Shown here: in pieces, positions 54,674 through 63,257 of the stretch | How positions within the stretch are numbered: position 1 is the first letter of the stretch | Layout of the letters: every line of letters starts with the position of its first letter | Translations under genes and position numbers: made by a program | The notes under the pieces: model-generated | What the model was told of the DNA's origin: nothing | The model's database searches: none | The model's input: only the letters and a program-made list of their open reading frames with translations | DNA from: Pantoea agglomerans | GTDB taxonomy: Bacteria; Pseudomonadota; Gammaproteobacteria; Enterobacterales; Enterobacteriaceae | Reading direction: 5' to 3' | DNA length: 64,000 nt | Assembly (NCBI RefSeq): GCF_021397715.1 | Contig: NZ_CP090207.1 | Span: 248,001-312,000 of the forward strand

Positions 54674-55491
54674 GAGTTTTTATTTCTGCCGATATTGAGG
54701 GAATTGCCGGCGTGATGCGCCCGGAGCAGTGCGCGCCAGGCCACGCCGAGCATCAGCTGGCACGTAGCCTGATGGAGCAGGAGGTGAATGCCGCTATCGA
54801 CGGTGCCTTTGCCGCTGGCGCGACAGAGGTAGTGGTAGCGGACAGCCACGCGCAGATGACGAATCTGCGGGCAGAGCAGATCGACAGCCGCGCCCGGCTG
54901 GTACAGGGTAAACCGCGTGGCCTGTCGATGGTGGAAGGTCTGCAACAGCAGCGCTTTGACGGCATGATGTTTATTGGTTTTCACAGCGCGGCCGGGGAAT
55001 CTGGCGTGCTGGCACACACCATCAACGGGCGGGCATTCTGGCGTATCGAGGTCAACGGTCGGGTGATGGGCGAGAGCGATCTCTATGCCGCCGTTGGCGC
55101 AGAGTCCGGGACGCCGTTGTGGCTGGTGAGCGGCGATGATTGTCTGCAACGCTGGATCGGCGAGCACTATCCTGCGGTTGACTATGTGGCGGTAAAACGG
55201 GCGATTTCGCACACCAGCGCCGAATCACTCAGCCCGCAGGCGGCGCAGCAGGCAATCCGCACGGCGGCTGAACAGGCGGTGCGTCGCGCCCACCGCCAGC
55301 CGGTCTCGTTACTGAGCGCGCCTTATCAGCTGCGGCTGCAGGCCAGTAAACCGGTGCTGGCCGATCTCTTCAGCCTGATCCCCGGCGTGACGCGACTCGA
55401 CGCGGTCACGGTAGGGTATCAGGCGGACGCGATGGCCACGCTGATTTCCCTGCTCAGTGCTTTTTCCTACCTTGCCAGCACGCAGAATTAA
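54670..55491 (+). CDS. M55-family D-aminopeptidase (DppA-type)
   Basis: This 273-residue metallo-aminopeptidase resembles Bacillus subtilis DppA, a zinc decameric D-aminopeptidase that prefers D-Ala peptides. Zinc ligands are visible: D8 and E10 in SADIEG, the histidine in ADSHAQM (about 60), the histidine in IGFHSAAG (about 104) and a glutamate in MGESDLYA (about 134). The start overlaps the S58 gene by four bases. It is the last gene of the plus-strand series dgcN-dgcA-importer-peptidases. Confidence 0.92.
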   Translation: MRVFISADIEGIAGVMRPEQCAPGHAEHQLARSLMEQEVNAAIDGAFAAGATEVVVADSHAQMTNLRAEQIDSRARLVQGKPRGLSMVEGLQQQRFDGMMFIGFHSAAGESGVLAHTINGRAFWRIEVNGRVMGESDLYAAVGAESGTPLWLVSGDDCLQRWIGEHYPAVDYVAVKRAISHTSAESLSPQAAQQAIRTAAEQAVRRAHRQPVSLLSAPYQLRLQASKPVLADLFSLIPGVTRLDAVTVGYQADAMATLISLLSAFSYLASTQN

Positions 55492-55604
55492 GCTGCGGAG
55501 ATCCGATGAGCAGAACTCTGTACGATTTTCCGCGCGACATTTGTTACCCTGCGCGCCTCTTTGCTCAGTAAATTCTGAAAAAACGCCATTACAACGAGGC
55601 AGCA

Positions 55605-56441
55605 ATGCAGCTTTGCAGTTTTTCTCTTCCAGACCAGGATAAAAAAAGTTTCGGTATCGTGCTGGAGCACGGCGTGATCGATCTGGGGATGCGGTTCGGT
55701 GCCGCCTGCCCCGATCTCAAAACCTTTCTGACCCGTTCATCGCTGGCCGATCTTGCGGCGTTCCGCACCATGCCGGTCGATTATCCGTTCAGCGCGATCC
55801 GTTTTCTGCCGGTGATTGAGAATCCGGGCAAGGTGTTTTGCGTCGGGATGAACTACGCCGATAAACGGAAGGAGTTCGCCGAAACCCTGGATGCGCCAAC
55901 GCTGTTTGTGCGCTTCGCCGACTCGCTCACCGGACACGATCGGCCGCTGCAAAAACCGGTTACCACGCAGGAGTTCGACTTTGAAGGCGAGCTGGCGGTG
56001 ATCATCGGCAAGGCGGCACATCAGGTCAGCGCCGCCGATGCGCTGGCGGTGGTGGCGGGTTACAGCTGCTTTATGGACGCAACCGTGCGCGACATGCAGT
56101 TTACCTGGTTTACGGCCGGCAAAAACTGGCCGCAGACCGGCGGATTCGGCCCCTGGATGACCACCGCAGATGCGATCCCCGATCCCCAGCAGCTGGCGAT
56201 CAAAACCTGGCTAAACGGGCGGGAAGTGCAGAACGATACCACCGGCAGCATGGTGCATCCGGTGGCAAAAATTATTGAATATATCTCGGCCTTCAGCCCG
56301 CTGTCGCCGGGCGATGTGATTATCACCGGTTCGCCGGGCGGCGTCGGTAAGAAACGCACGCCGCCGCTGTTTATGTTCTCCGGCGACGTGGTCGAAGTAG
56401 AAATTGAGCAGATCGGCCGCCTGCGTAATACCATCGCCTGA
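55605..56441 (+). CDS. Fumarylacetoacetate hydrolase family protein
   Basis: The 278-residue FAH-fold protein has metal ligands in DFEGELAVIIG (about 125-135, E-x-E pattern) and in the aspartate of MDATVRD (about 152-158), and the GVNYxxH-like motif appears as CVGMNYADKRKE. Such proteins are hydrolases, decarboxylases or isomerases of 2-oxo acids and dioxo compounds; the substrate here is unknown. It is separated from the peptidase operon by 113 bp, which could hold its own promoter, and is convergent with the S12 hydrolase gene. Confidence 0.88.
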   Translation: MQLCSFSLPDQDKKSFGIVLEHGVIDLGMRFGAACPDLKTFLTRSSLADLAAFRTMPVDYPFSAIRFLPVIENPGKVFCVGMNYADKRKEFAETLDAPTLFVRFADSLTGHDRPLQKPVTTQEFDFEGELAVIIGKAAHQVSAADALAVVAGYSCFMDATVRDMQFTWFTAGKNWPQTGGFGPWMTTADAIPDPQQLAIKTWLNGREVQNDTTGSMVHPVAKIIEYISAFSPLSPGDVIITGSPGGVGKKRTPPLFMFSGDVVEVEIEQIGRLRNTIA

Positions 56442-56461
56442 CGGCGACAGCGGCCGCCGGT

Positions 56462-57985
56462 TTACACCGGTGAGCGCTGAAACGTCACCACCCGGCTCCG
56501 GCTTAGCTGGAGCCGGATGCGGTCACCGTCTCGCTGAATCACAAAGCGTTTCTGCCACGGACCCTCTTTGCCGCTGGCGAGTACCCGATCCTCTCCCAGC
56601 GACTGCAGCGTGGCCGTCTGGGCTGCCGGGCCAATGCCCATTGTCAGACGATCGCCGGTCACCTGCAGTTCTGCCTGCTGGGCTGGCGCATACCAGCGGC
56701 CCTGCAGCGCGGTGATGTCAGCCTCATCCGGCTGCACCGGCAGAAAGTGACGGGCGACGTGGCCCACCTCACCGACAATCGCCGCGCCCTGCTGGCGCAA
56801 CCGCAGCGGAAAGGTGCTGGAGAGTGAAACCGCCTCGCCGTGCAGCGCGTCGCGTCGCAGGGTATCGCTCGCGCCGAGCCAGGTTGCGGTGCCGCCAGCA
56901 ATCTCCAGCCAGTCCGCGTGCGGGGCCGCCGCTACATAGAGACCCGGCAGCAGATCGTGCCCCTTTGGCGGTAAATCACGATCGAGCAGAGCGGCCATCA
57001 CCTGCAGGGCACTTTCTGAGGTCACCGCATCTTCGCGATTGGCCACCAGCGCCACCCCGAGCCGCCGCTCAGGGTGCAGCAGAAAATAGCTTTTATAGCC
57101 GGCGTGGGAACCGCCGTGACCAAACAACGTCTGGCTGCCGATCCGGCTGCTGGTCAGCCCCAGGCCATAGCCGCTGATGCGCCCATCACTCAGCGGGCGG
57201 GGTGCGCTGAGACGTTGCAGCACGCCTGCGCCTGGTCCGCTGTCGGCCAGCAGGGATTGCAGCCAGCGCGTCAGATGACGCAGGCTGCCCGCTACGCTGC
57301 CGGAAGCGGAAAGATGCAGCCCGGCACTGGCCAGCAGCCAGCGCTGACCATCATGCCAGTAGCCCGGTACCAGCCCCGGCACCACGTCAAACCAGCTGTC
57401 GGCGGCGGTCAGCTCAATGCCGAGCGGATCGCAGATATATTGCTGCAACAGCGCATCAAAACTGACGCCTCTGGCATTCAGCGCCGCCTCCACCAGCCGG
57501 TAACCGGTATTGGTGTAAGAGATCTCACTGCCGGGCGGATAGTTCAGCGCGCCCTCGCTGGCAATGTAGCGCAGCAGCGCGTCAGGCTGGGTCGCGTTAT
57601 AGAGTGACAAGCCCAGCAGCGACAGACTCTCACGGGTATCGGGCAGGCCGCTGCTCATATCCAGTGCCTGACCGACGGTAACCTGACCGTTGGCGCCCTG
57701 TAACTGTGGCAGGTGATCGACCAGCTTATCCTCAAGCGACAGATAATGGCGGCCCGGTCCGGTCACCAGCGCACAGAACAGATGCTTGGTGACCGAGGCG
57801 ATGCGCACCACACTATCCAGAGTGAAGGGGGTTTGCTGGGCCAGATCGGCCAGTCCGGCGCAGTGCGCGCTCTGTATCTGCTGAGCATCAAACAGCACGA
57901 TGGCACCGCCAGGCGCGCCGGGCTGCTGCCAGCTTTGGCTAATCTGTTGGGCAACATCTGCTGCGCGTTGCCAGTGGGCTGTCAT
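56462..57985 (-). CDS. S12-family serine hydrolase, D-aminopeptidase-like
   Basis: The 507-residue protein has a penicillin-binding-protein-like N-terminal domain (about 1-330) with the catalytic SxxK as S64-V-T-K67, the YxN motif in SYTNTGY (about 156-160) and the third motif HGG in FGHGGSHAG (about 290). Two C-terminal beta-barrel-like domains (about 340-507) follow, the layout of the D-aminopeptidase DAP of Ochrobactrum anthropi, which removes N-terminal D-Ala or Gly. No signal peptide is visible, so action is probably cytoplasmic. It is the last gene of a minus-strand operon with a peptide importer and overlaps the preceding gene by four bases. Confidence 0.88.
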   Translation of the reverse strand: MTAHWQRAADVAQQISQSWQQPGAPGGAIVLFDAQQIQSAHCAGLADLAQQTPFTLDSVVRIASVTKHLFCALVTGPGRHYLSLEDKLVDHLPQLQGANGQVTVGQALDMSSGLPDTRESLSLLGLSLYNATQPDALLRYIASEGALNYPPGSEISYTNTGYRLVEAALNARGVSFDALLQQYICDPLGIELTAADSWFDVVPGLVPGYWHDGQRWLLASAGLHLSASGSVAGSLRHLTRWLQSLLADSGPGAGVLQRLSAPRPLSDGRISGYGLGLTSSRIGSQTLFGHGGSHAGYKSYFLLHPERRLGVALVANREDAVTSESALQVMAALLDRDLPPKGHDLLPGLYVAAAPHADWLEIAGGTATWLGASDTLRRDALHGEAVSLSSTFPLRLRQQGAAIVGEVGHVARHFLPVQPDEADITALQGRWYAPAQQAELQVTGDRLTMGIGPAAQTATLQSLGEDRVLASGKEGPWQKRFVIQRDGDRIRLQLSRSRVVTFQRSPV

Positions 57986-58722
57986 GCCGGCTCCTCAAGC
58001 GTCATGCTGAGATCAAAAAGCTGGGCGGTGTGCGGATGCTGAATACGCCGGGCGCGCAGGTCATCGGCGCTTAACTGCTCGACCATTTTGCCGTGCTGCA
58101 TCACGCCAATGCGCTGACACAGATGCGCCACCACCGCCAGATTGTGTGTCACCATAATGTAGGTCAGTTTGCGTTCAGTTCGCAAGTCACTGAGCAAATT
58201 AAGAATTTCCGCCTGCACCGACACATCCAGCGCGGAGGTCGGCTCATCCAGCAGCAGCACTTCCGGCTCGGCAATCAGCGCCCGGGCGATGGCGACGCGC
58301 TGGCGCTGTCCGCCTGACAGCTGATGCGGATAACGAAAACGCAGCGCGGCGGGCAATCCCACTTCATTCAGCGCCTGACTGATACGCTGCTCAGCGCGAT
58401 CGATACGGTGCACCAGCAGCGGCTCATGCAGGATGCGGTCAATGGTCTGACGCGGATGCAGCGATCCGTAAGGGTCCTGAAACACCATCTGCACCTGACG
58501 ATAAAAGTTCCGGCCACGGCGCGCGTCCAGCGCCAGTCCGCCGAAGGTCATGCGGCCGCGCCAGGCGTGATTCAGTCCGGCCAGCGCGCGCAGAATGGTC
58601 GATTTCCCCGAGCCGCTTTCGCCCACCAGCCCGAAACTTTCACCGTTAGCCACCTGAAAAGTGACGCCTTTCACGACATCCTGCCCGGCAAAGGCGATGC
58701 GTAAATCAGCGATCTCTATCAT
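57982..58722 (-). CDS. Peptide ABC importer ATPase 2 (DppF-like, short)
   Basis: The protein has 246 residues with Walker A GESGSGKS (about 34-41), Q-loop VFQDPYGSLHP, signature LSGGQRQR and Walker [13 protein letters not shown]. It is shorter than E. coli DppF because the C-terminal oligopeptide module is mostly missing. It overlaps its neighbours on both sides by four bases, indicating strict translational coupling. Confidence 0.93.
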   Translation of the reverse strand: MIEIADLRIAFAGQDVVKGVTFQVANGESFGLVGESGSGKSTILRALAGLNHAWRGRMTFGGLALDARRGRNFYRQVQMVFQDPYGSLHPRQTIDRILHEPLLVHRIDRAEQRISQALNEVGLPAALRFRYPHQLSGGQRQRVAIARALIAEPEVLLLDEPTSALDVSVQAEILNLLSDLRTERKLTYIMVTHNLAVVAHLCQRIGVMQHGKMVEQLSADDLRARRIQHPHTAQLFDLSMTLEEPA

Positions 58723-59558
58723 TGCGTCTCCTCACCGCGCCAGGCGGCATCACGCTGTAAAACCGGTAAACGCGCACGCGGATGGCGCAGGGAAGGCAGG
58801 CAGGCCAGCAGGCCCTGGGTGTAGGGATGGCGCGCCTGGTGCAGCTCGCCGGCATTCAGCAGTTCGACAATCCGGCCGGCATACATCACCGCCACCCGGT
58901 CGCAGAAATGCGATACCAGCGGCAGGTCGTGACTGATCAGAATCAGCCCCATACCGCGGGCGGAGACCAGTTCATCAATCAGTTTGAGGATCTCCGCCTG
59001 CACCGTGGCATCGAGCGCGCTAGTGGGTTCATCGGCAATCAGTAACTCGGGATCGGGTGCCAGCATCATCGCAATCATCACCCGCTGGCCCATGCCGCCG
59101 GAGACTTCATGCGGATAGCGTTTTGCGACGGCCGCCGCATCATGAATCTTCACCTGTTCAAGCAGGCCGATGGCCGCCAGCATGGCGGCTTTACGGCTGC
59201 CGCCCTTGTGTTCCCGCCAGGCTTCAGCGATCTGCTGACCAATGGTCATCACCGGATTAAGAGAATATTTAGGGTCCTGCAGAATAAATCCGACGCGCTT
59301 ACCGCGAAGGGTGCGCATCACGCTTTCACTGGCGCCGCGCAGGTCAATGCCGTCAAAGCGCAGCACATCCGCGCTCACCTCAGCCTGGCCCGGTAACAGC
59401 TGCATCAGGCTGCGTGCCGTGAGTGATTTACCCGAACCGCTTTCGCCGACGATGGCAAACTTCTCTTTGCCGACGCAGAAGCTGACGCCGCGCACCGCCT
59501 CCACGGTTTCGCTGCGGCTACGAAAGGCTACACGCAGATTTTCAATTTCGACCAGCAT
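58719..59558 (-). CDS. Peptide ABC importer ATPase 1 (DppD-like)
   Basis: The 279-residue ATPase has Walker A GESGSGKS (about 34-41), Q-loop [13 protein letters not shown], signature VSGGMGQR, Walker [13 protein letters not shown] and part of the C-terminal oligopeptide module ([16 protein letters not shown]). It directly abuts the permease gene (stop 59559, start 59558). Confidence 0.93.
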   Translation of the reverse strand: MLVEIENLRVAFRSRSETVEAVRGVSFCVGKEKFAIVGESGSGKSLTARSLMQLLPGQAEVSADVLRFDGIDLRGASESVMRTLRGKRVGFILQDPKYSLNPVMTIGQQIAEAWREHKGGSRKAAMLAAIGLLEQVKIHDAAAVAKRYPHEVSGGMGQRVMIAMMLAPDPELLIADEPTSALDATVQAEILKLIDELVSARGMGLILISHDLPLVSHFCDRVAVMYAGRIVELLNAGELHQARHPYTQGLLACLPSLRHPRARLPVLQRDAAWRGEETQ

Positions 59559-60476
59559 TTACCGCTCCTTCGGGTCAAGGACGTCGCGCAGACCGTCACC
59601 AAGAAAATTAAACGCCAGTGAGGTCAGAAAGATGGCGAGGCAGGGCATCAGCGGCACCCACCATTCACTGAACAGAAAGCGGCGCGCGGTGGCGATCATC
59701 GTGCCCCATTCCGGCGAAGGCGGCTGGGCGCCCATGCCGAGAAAGCCCAGGCTGGCTGCGGTGATAATAATGGAGCTCATATCCAGCGTGACGCGCACAA
59801 TCAGGCTGGGCACGCACAGCGGCATAATGTGACGCAGAATAATCCGCAGCGGCGACGCACCGGTGATCCGGCTGGCGGCGATGAAATCGCTGTGGCGAAA
59901 CTGCAACGTTTCGGCGCGGGCCAGCCGGGCATAGGGCGGCCAGGCGGTCAGGGCGATCGCCAGAATGGCGCTTTCGACGCCTGGCTTCAGCGCCGCGACA
60001 AACGCCAGCGCCAGAATCAGACGCGGAAACGCCAGAAAGATGTCGGTGATGCGCATCAGCGCTTTGTCGATCACGCCGCCGCAGTAACCGGCAATGCAGC
60101 CAATCAGCAGACCCAGCGGGGCGGTCAGCAGCACCACCGCAATCACCATTCCCAGCGTGGTGCGTCCGCCATAAATAATGCGGGTCCAGACATCACGCCC
60201 CAGTTCATCGGTACCCAGCCAGTGCAGCGCTGACGGGGCAGCCAGACGGTTTTCCAGATGCTGCGTACCCGGTTCAAAGCCGCTCAGCAACGGCGCGAAC
60301 AGCGCCAGCATCAGCATCAGCAGGATCACCACCAGGCCAGCGACGGCCAGCGGATTGCTGCGCAGGGTAAGCCACAGGCGATAGCGGCGGCCCCAGACCG
60401 CCTGACGACGGTTACCGGGGCTATCAGCCAGCAGCCAGCTACGGGAGAAAAAAGTCATTTTACGCGAGGGTCCCAA
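59559..60476 (-). CDS. Peptide ABC importer permease (DppC-like)
   Basis: The permease has 305 residues, a long N-terminal cytoplasmic part, about six transmembrane segments, the motif WLGTDELGRDVWTRIIYGGR and the EAA loop FIAASRITGASPLRIILRHI. It overlaps the upstream permease gene by 22 bp. Confidence 0.93.
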   Translation of the reverse strand: MGPSRKMTFFSRSWLLADSPGNRRQAVWGRRYRLWLTLRSNPLAVAGLVVILLMLMLALFAPLLSGFEPGTQHLENRLAAPSALHWLGTDELGRDVWTRIIYGGRTTLGMVIAVVLLTAPLGLLIGCIAGYCGGVIDKALMRITDIFLAFPRLILALAFVAALKPGVESAILAIALTAWPPYARLARAETLQFRHSDFIAASRITGASPLRIILRHIMPLCVPSLIVRVTLDMSSIIITAASLGFLGMGAQPPSPEWGTMIATARRFLFSEWWVPLMPCLAIFLTSLAFNFLGDGLRDVLDPKER

Positions 60477-61495
60477 AGTCGATAGAGCAGGTCAGCCAGT
60501 TGATTCAGCAGCACGTAGACCGCGCCGACCAGCAGCGTGGCGCCGACCACCGGATTCATGTCGGCATTCATCAGTGAGGTGGTGAGATACTGGCCCAGGC
60601 CTGGCCATGAGAAGACATTTTCAGTGACAACCGCACCTTCCAGCAGCCCGGCGTAGGTCAGCGCCAGCACCGTCACCAGCTGCACCGCCACCGTGGGAAA
60701 GGCGTGCCGCCAGATCACGCGTCGGGAAGATAATCCCTTGGCGCGAGCGGTAATGACAAATTCACCGCTCAGCGCATTGAGCATGAAGGTGCGGGTCATC
60801 CGGGTGATGTACGCCATGCTGAAATAAGCGAGGATCAGCACCGGCTGGGCCATGTGCGCCAGCGCATCCCAAAAGGCGTCATACTCGCCCGCCAGCAGGG
60901 AGTCGACGGTGAGAAAGCCGGTGACCTGCGGCACCATATCCTGCCAGATAATGTCCTGCCGTCCCGGTCCCGGCGCGATGCCCAGCACCGCATAAAACAG
61001 CAGCAGGCTCAGCAGCGCGAGCACGAACACCGGTAAGGAGTGACCGGCAAGGCAGATCACGCGGATAGTCTGATCAATCCAGCTGTGCTGGCGGACGGCG
61101 GCCCAGACCCCGAGGGGAATACCGATCAGCGCCGCAATAATAATGGCGGCGGTAGCCAGCTCCATGGTGGCCGGAAAAAAGCGCGCAATGTCGCTGATCA
61201 CCGGATTGGAGGTGAGTATCGAGCGCCCTAAATCGCCGTGCAGCAGCTGATTGAGGTAGTGACCAAACTGAACGTAGAGCGGCTGATCCAGCCCCATTTC
61301 CGTCCGGACCCGTTCCACCACCGCCTGCGGCGCATTATCACCGACCGCGGCCAGCACCGGATCGGTGGGCATCACCCGGCCAATAAAAAAGGTCAGCACT
61401 GACAGACCAAACAGCGTCAGTATCAGGCTGCCCAGCGCACTGACGCTCTGTTTTAATACCGGCATCAGGCTTTTTTCACCTGCTGATAAGGCCAC
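60455..61495 (-). CDS. Peptide ABC importer permease (DppB-like)
   Basis: The 346-residue permease has about six transmembrane segments and the EAA loop TARAKGLSSRRVIWRHAFPTVAVQL. The frame overlaps the binding-protein gene by 31 bp; an internal start would shorten it by about 13 residues (in-frame M at position 11) and remove most of this overlap, so the true start could be later. Confidence 0.91.
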   Translation of the reverse strand: MALSAGEKSLMPVLKQSVSALGSLILTLFGLSVLTFFIGRVMPTDPVLAAVGDNAPQAVVERVRTEMGLDQPLYVQFGHYLNQLLHGDLGRSILTSNPVISDIARFFPATMELATAAIIIAALIGIPLGVWAAVRQHSWIDQTIRVICLAGHSLPVFVLALLSLLLFYAVLGIAPGPGRQDIIWQDMVPQVTGFLTVDSLLAGEYDAFWDALAHMAQPVLILAYFSMAYITRMTRTFMLNALSGEFVITARAKGLSSRRVIWRHAFPTVAVQLVTVLALTYAGLLEGAVVTENVFSWPGLGQYLTTSLMNADMNPVVGATLLVGAVYVLLNQLADLLYRLWDPRVK

Positions 61496-63060
61496 TGCTC
61501 CAGCACGCTAAGATGCACATCCGAGACGTTTTGGGTGCAGGCCACGGTCTGAACCTGCTGCATCATAAAAATAAACGGACTTTTTTCCCGGCCGAGCTGC
61601 TGGATCTGCTGATAGAGCGCAATCCGCTTCGCGGCATCGCTTTCATGCAGCGCCTGTTGCGTCAGCTGGTTAAACTGATCGTCAGACCAGCCGCAGCGCC
61701 AGGCCAGCGTGCGGTTACGCGCAGTGGTGCTGTTGTCGGTGTTGACGCAGAACGCTTCGGTATTGGAGTTGGGATCGAAGTAGTCCGCGCCCCATGAGGT
61801 CATTGCCAGCTGATGCTGACGGGCGCGCATTTTGGTCAGCACCTGCCGATTTTCAGAGGCGATCAGCGACACCTTAATGCCAATCGCGGCCAGCTGGGTC
61901 TGCACCGCCTGGGCAATATCCGGGTAAGGCTGCATCGAGTAGTGATCGAGCGTGATCTCAAAGCCCTGCGGATAACCCGCTTCCGCCAGCAACGCTTTGG
62001 CTTTGCTGACATCCTGATGAAACGGCGTGTCGTCGAGCGCGGCAGGGAATCCCTGCGGCAAAAAGCTCTGATGCACTGAGTAAGTCAGCGCCAGAATATT
62101 CTTCTGGATACTCTCATAGTCCAGCGCCCACTTGATCGCCTGCCAGACCTGCGGTTTCGCCAGTTCGGGATGCGTGGTGTTGCAGGAGATCAGCATAATC
62201 GCCGACAGCGGCTGCCTGACCAGCGCCACGCTGGCATCCTGGGTCAGCGGTTTAAGCTGTTCGGTGGTGAGATCGTAAGCCACATCGACATCGCCTTTTT
62301 TCAGCATCAGCGCCTGCGCCGCCGGGTCGGCAATATGTTTCAGGATCACCCGCTTAATGGTGCTCTGGCTGGCATCGTGGGGATTGCGTTCGAGGATGAC
62401 GCTTTCGCTGGCTTTCCAGCCGCGCAGGGTAAAAGCCCCTGAACCGGCGCTGTGCTGTTTCAGCCAGCCGTTACCGAGGTCGTCTTGCTGCTGATTCGCC
62501 AGACAGGCTTTTTTCGACACAATGCTGCCGACGGTGGCAGAGAGGCAATAGAGCAGAAAAGTCTCTGAGGCTGGCGTCTCCAGCGTCATCTCCAGCGTAT
62601 GCGCATCTTTGGCAATCACCCGCTGATCGACATTCTCTTTGGTAAAACCGAACTGATTGATAATAAACGCCGGACTCTTATCCAGTTTAACGATGCGTTG
62701 CAGCGAAAACGCCGCATCTTCAGCGGTCAGGGCTGAGCCATCGGCAAAGGTCGCGGCCGGGTCAAGGAAGAAGGTAAAGACGCGGCTGTCGCTGCTGACC
62801 TGCCAGCTTTTCGCCAGCTGGCCGATCACTTTATCAGCCTGTTTCGGGTCAGCCATCACCAGCCGTTGATAGAGGTTGCCGCAGATCTGCCCGCCGGTCG
62901 CTTCGAAACTCTCATGCGGGTCGAGGCTGGTGATATTGTCCAGCTGCATCGCCATCACCAGCATACCCGCGGGCGCGGCGGCGAAAGCAGAATTCTGGCT
63001 CAGCCAGCACACCACGGGAACGGCACTGCATCCTGCAAGAAAACGTCTTCTGGTGACCAT
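61465..63060 (-). CDS. Periplasmic peptide-binding protein with Tat-like signal
   Basis: This 531-residue family 5 solute-binding protein is the first gene of the minus-strand operon. The N-terminus MVTRRRFLAGCSAVPVVCW carries a twin-arginine-like motif followed by a hydrophobic stretch and cleavage near SAFAAA (about residue 28), so export by Tat is likely; the LAGC string is a possible lipobox but lacks clear support. Mature motifs LDPHESFE and GSGAFTLRGW are typical of the family. The ligand is inferred to be a short, possibly D-residue-containing peptide because of the co-encoded S12 hydrolase and the divergent M19 dipeptidase. Confidence 0.9.
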   Translation of the reverse strand: MVTRRRFLAGCSAVPVVCWLSQNSAFAAAPAGMLVMAMQLDNITSLDPHESFEATGGQICGNLYQRLVMADPKQADKVIGQLAKSWQVSSDSRVFTFFLDPAATFADGSALTAEDAAFSLQRIVKLDKSPAFIINQFGFTKENVDQRVIAKDAHTLEMTLETPASETFLLYCLSATVGSIVSKKACLANQQQDDLGNGWLKQHSAGSGAFTLRGWKASESVILERNPHDASQSTIKRVILKHIADPAAQALMLKKGDVDVAYDLTTEQLKPLTQDASVALVRQPLSAIMLISCNTTHPELAKPQVWQAIKWALDYESIQKNILALTYSVHQSFLPQGFPAALDDTPFHQDVSKAKALLAEAGYPQGFEITLDHYSMQPYPDIAQAVQTQLAAIGIKVSLIASENRQVLTKMRARQHQLAMTSWGADYFDPNSNTEAFCVNTDNSTTARNRTLAWRCGWSDDQFNQLTQQALHESDAAKRIALYQQIQQLGREKSPFIFMMQQVQTVACTQNVSDVHLSVLEQWPYQQVKKA

Positions 63061-63257
63061 GCTATCTCCAAGTTATTGATTATAAATGCAAATTATGAAA
63101 TTCCCGCTGCGTTATTGTCTTGACATCCCGCCGCGAGCAGAGGATTAATAGAGGACTCTCGCGGTTTCAGCGGCGCTGAAATTGCCTCTTTATGGTGCGG
63201 TCGCCCTGCCGGCTGGCAGCACTTGCGTCATCTCTGTCATTAACGGAATGGATGAAT
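63061..63257. promoter_or_regulatory. Divergent control region of the peptide operon and the dipeptidase
   Basis: This 197-bp gap between two divergent starts must contain both promoters. The left half is AT-rich. A shared regulator is likely but no operator repeat stood out. Confidence 0.4.
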
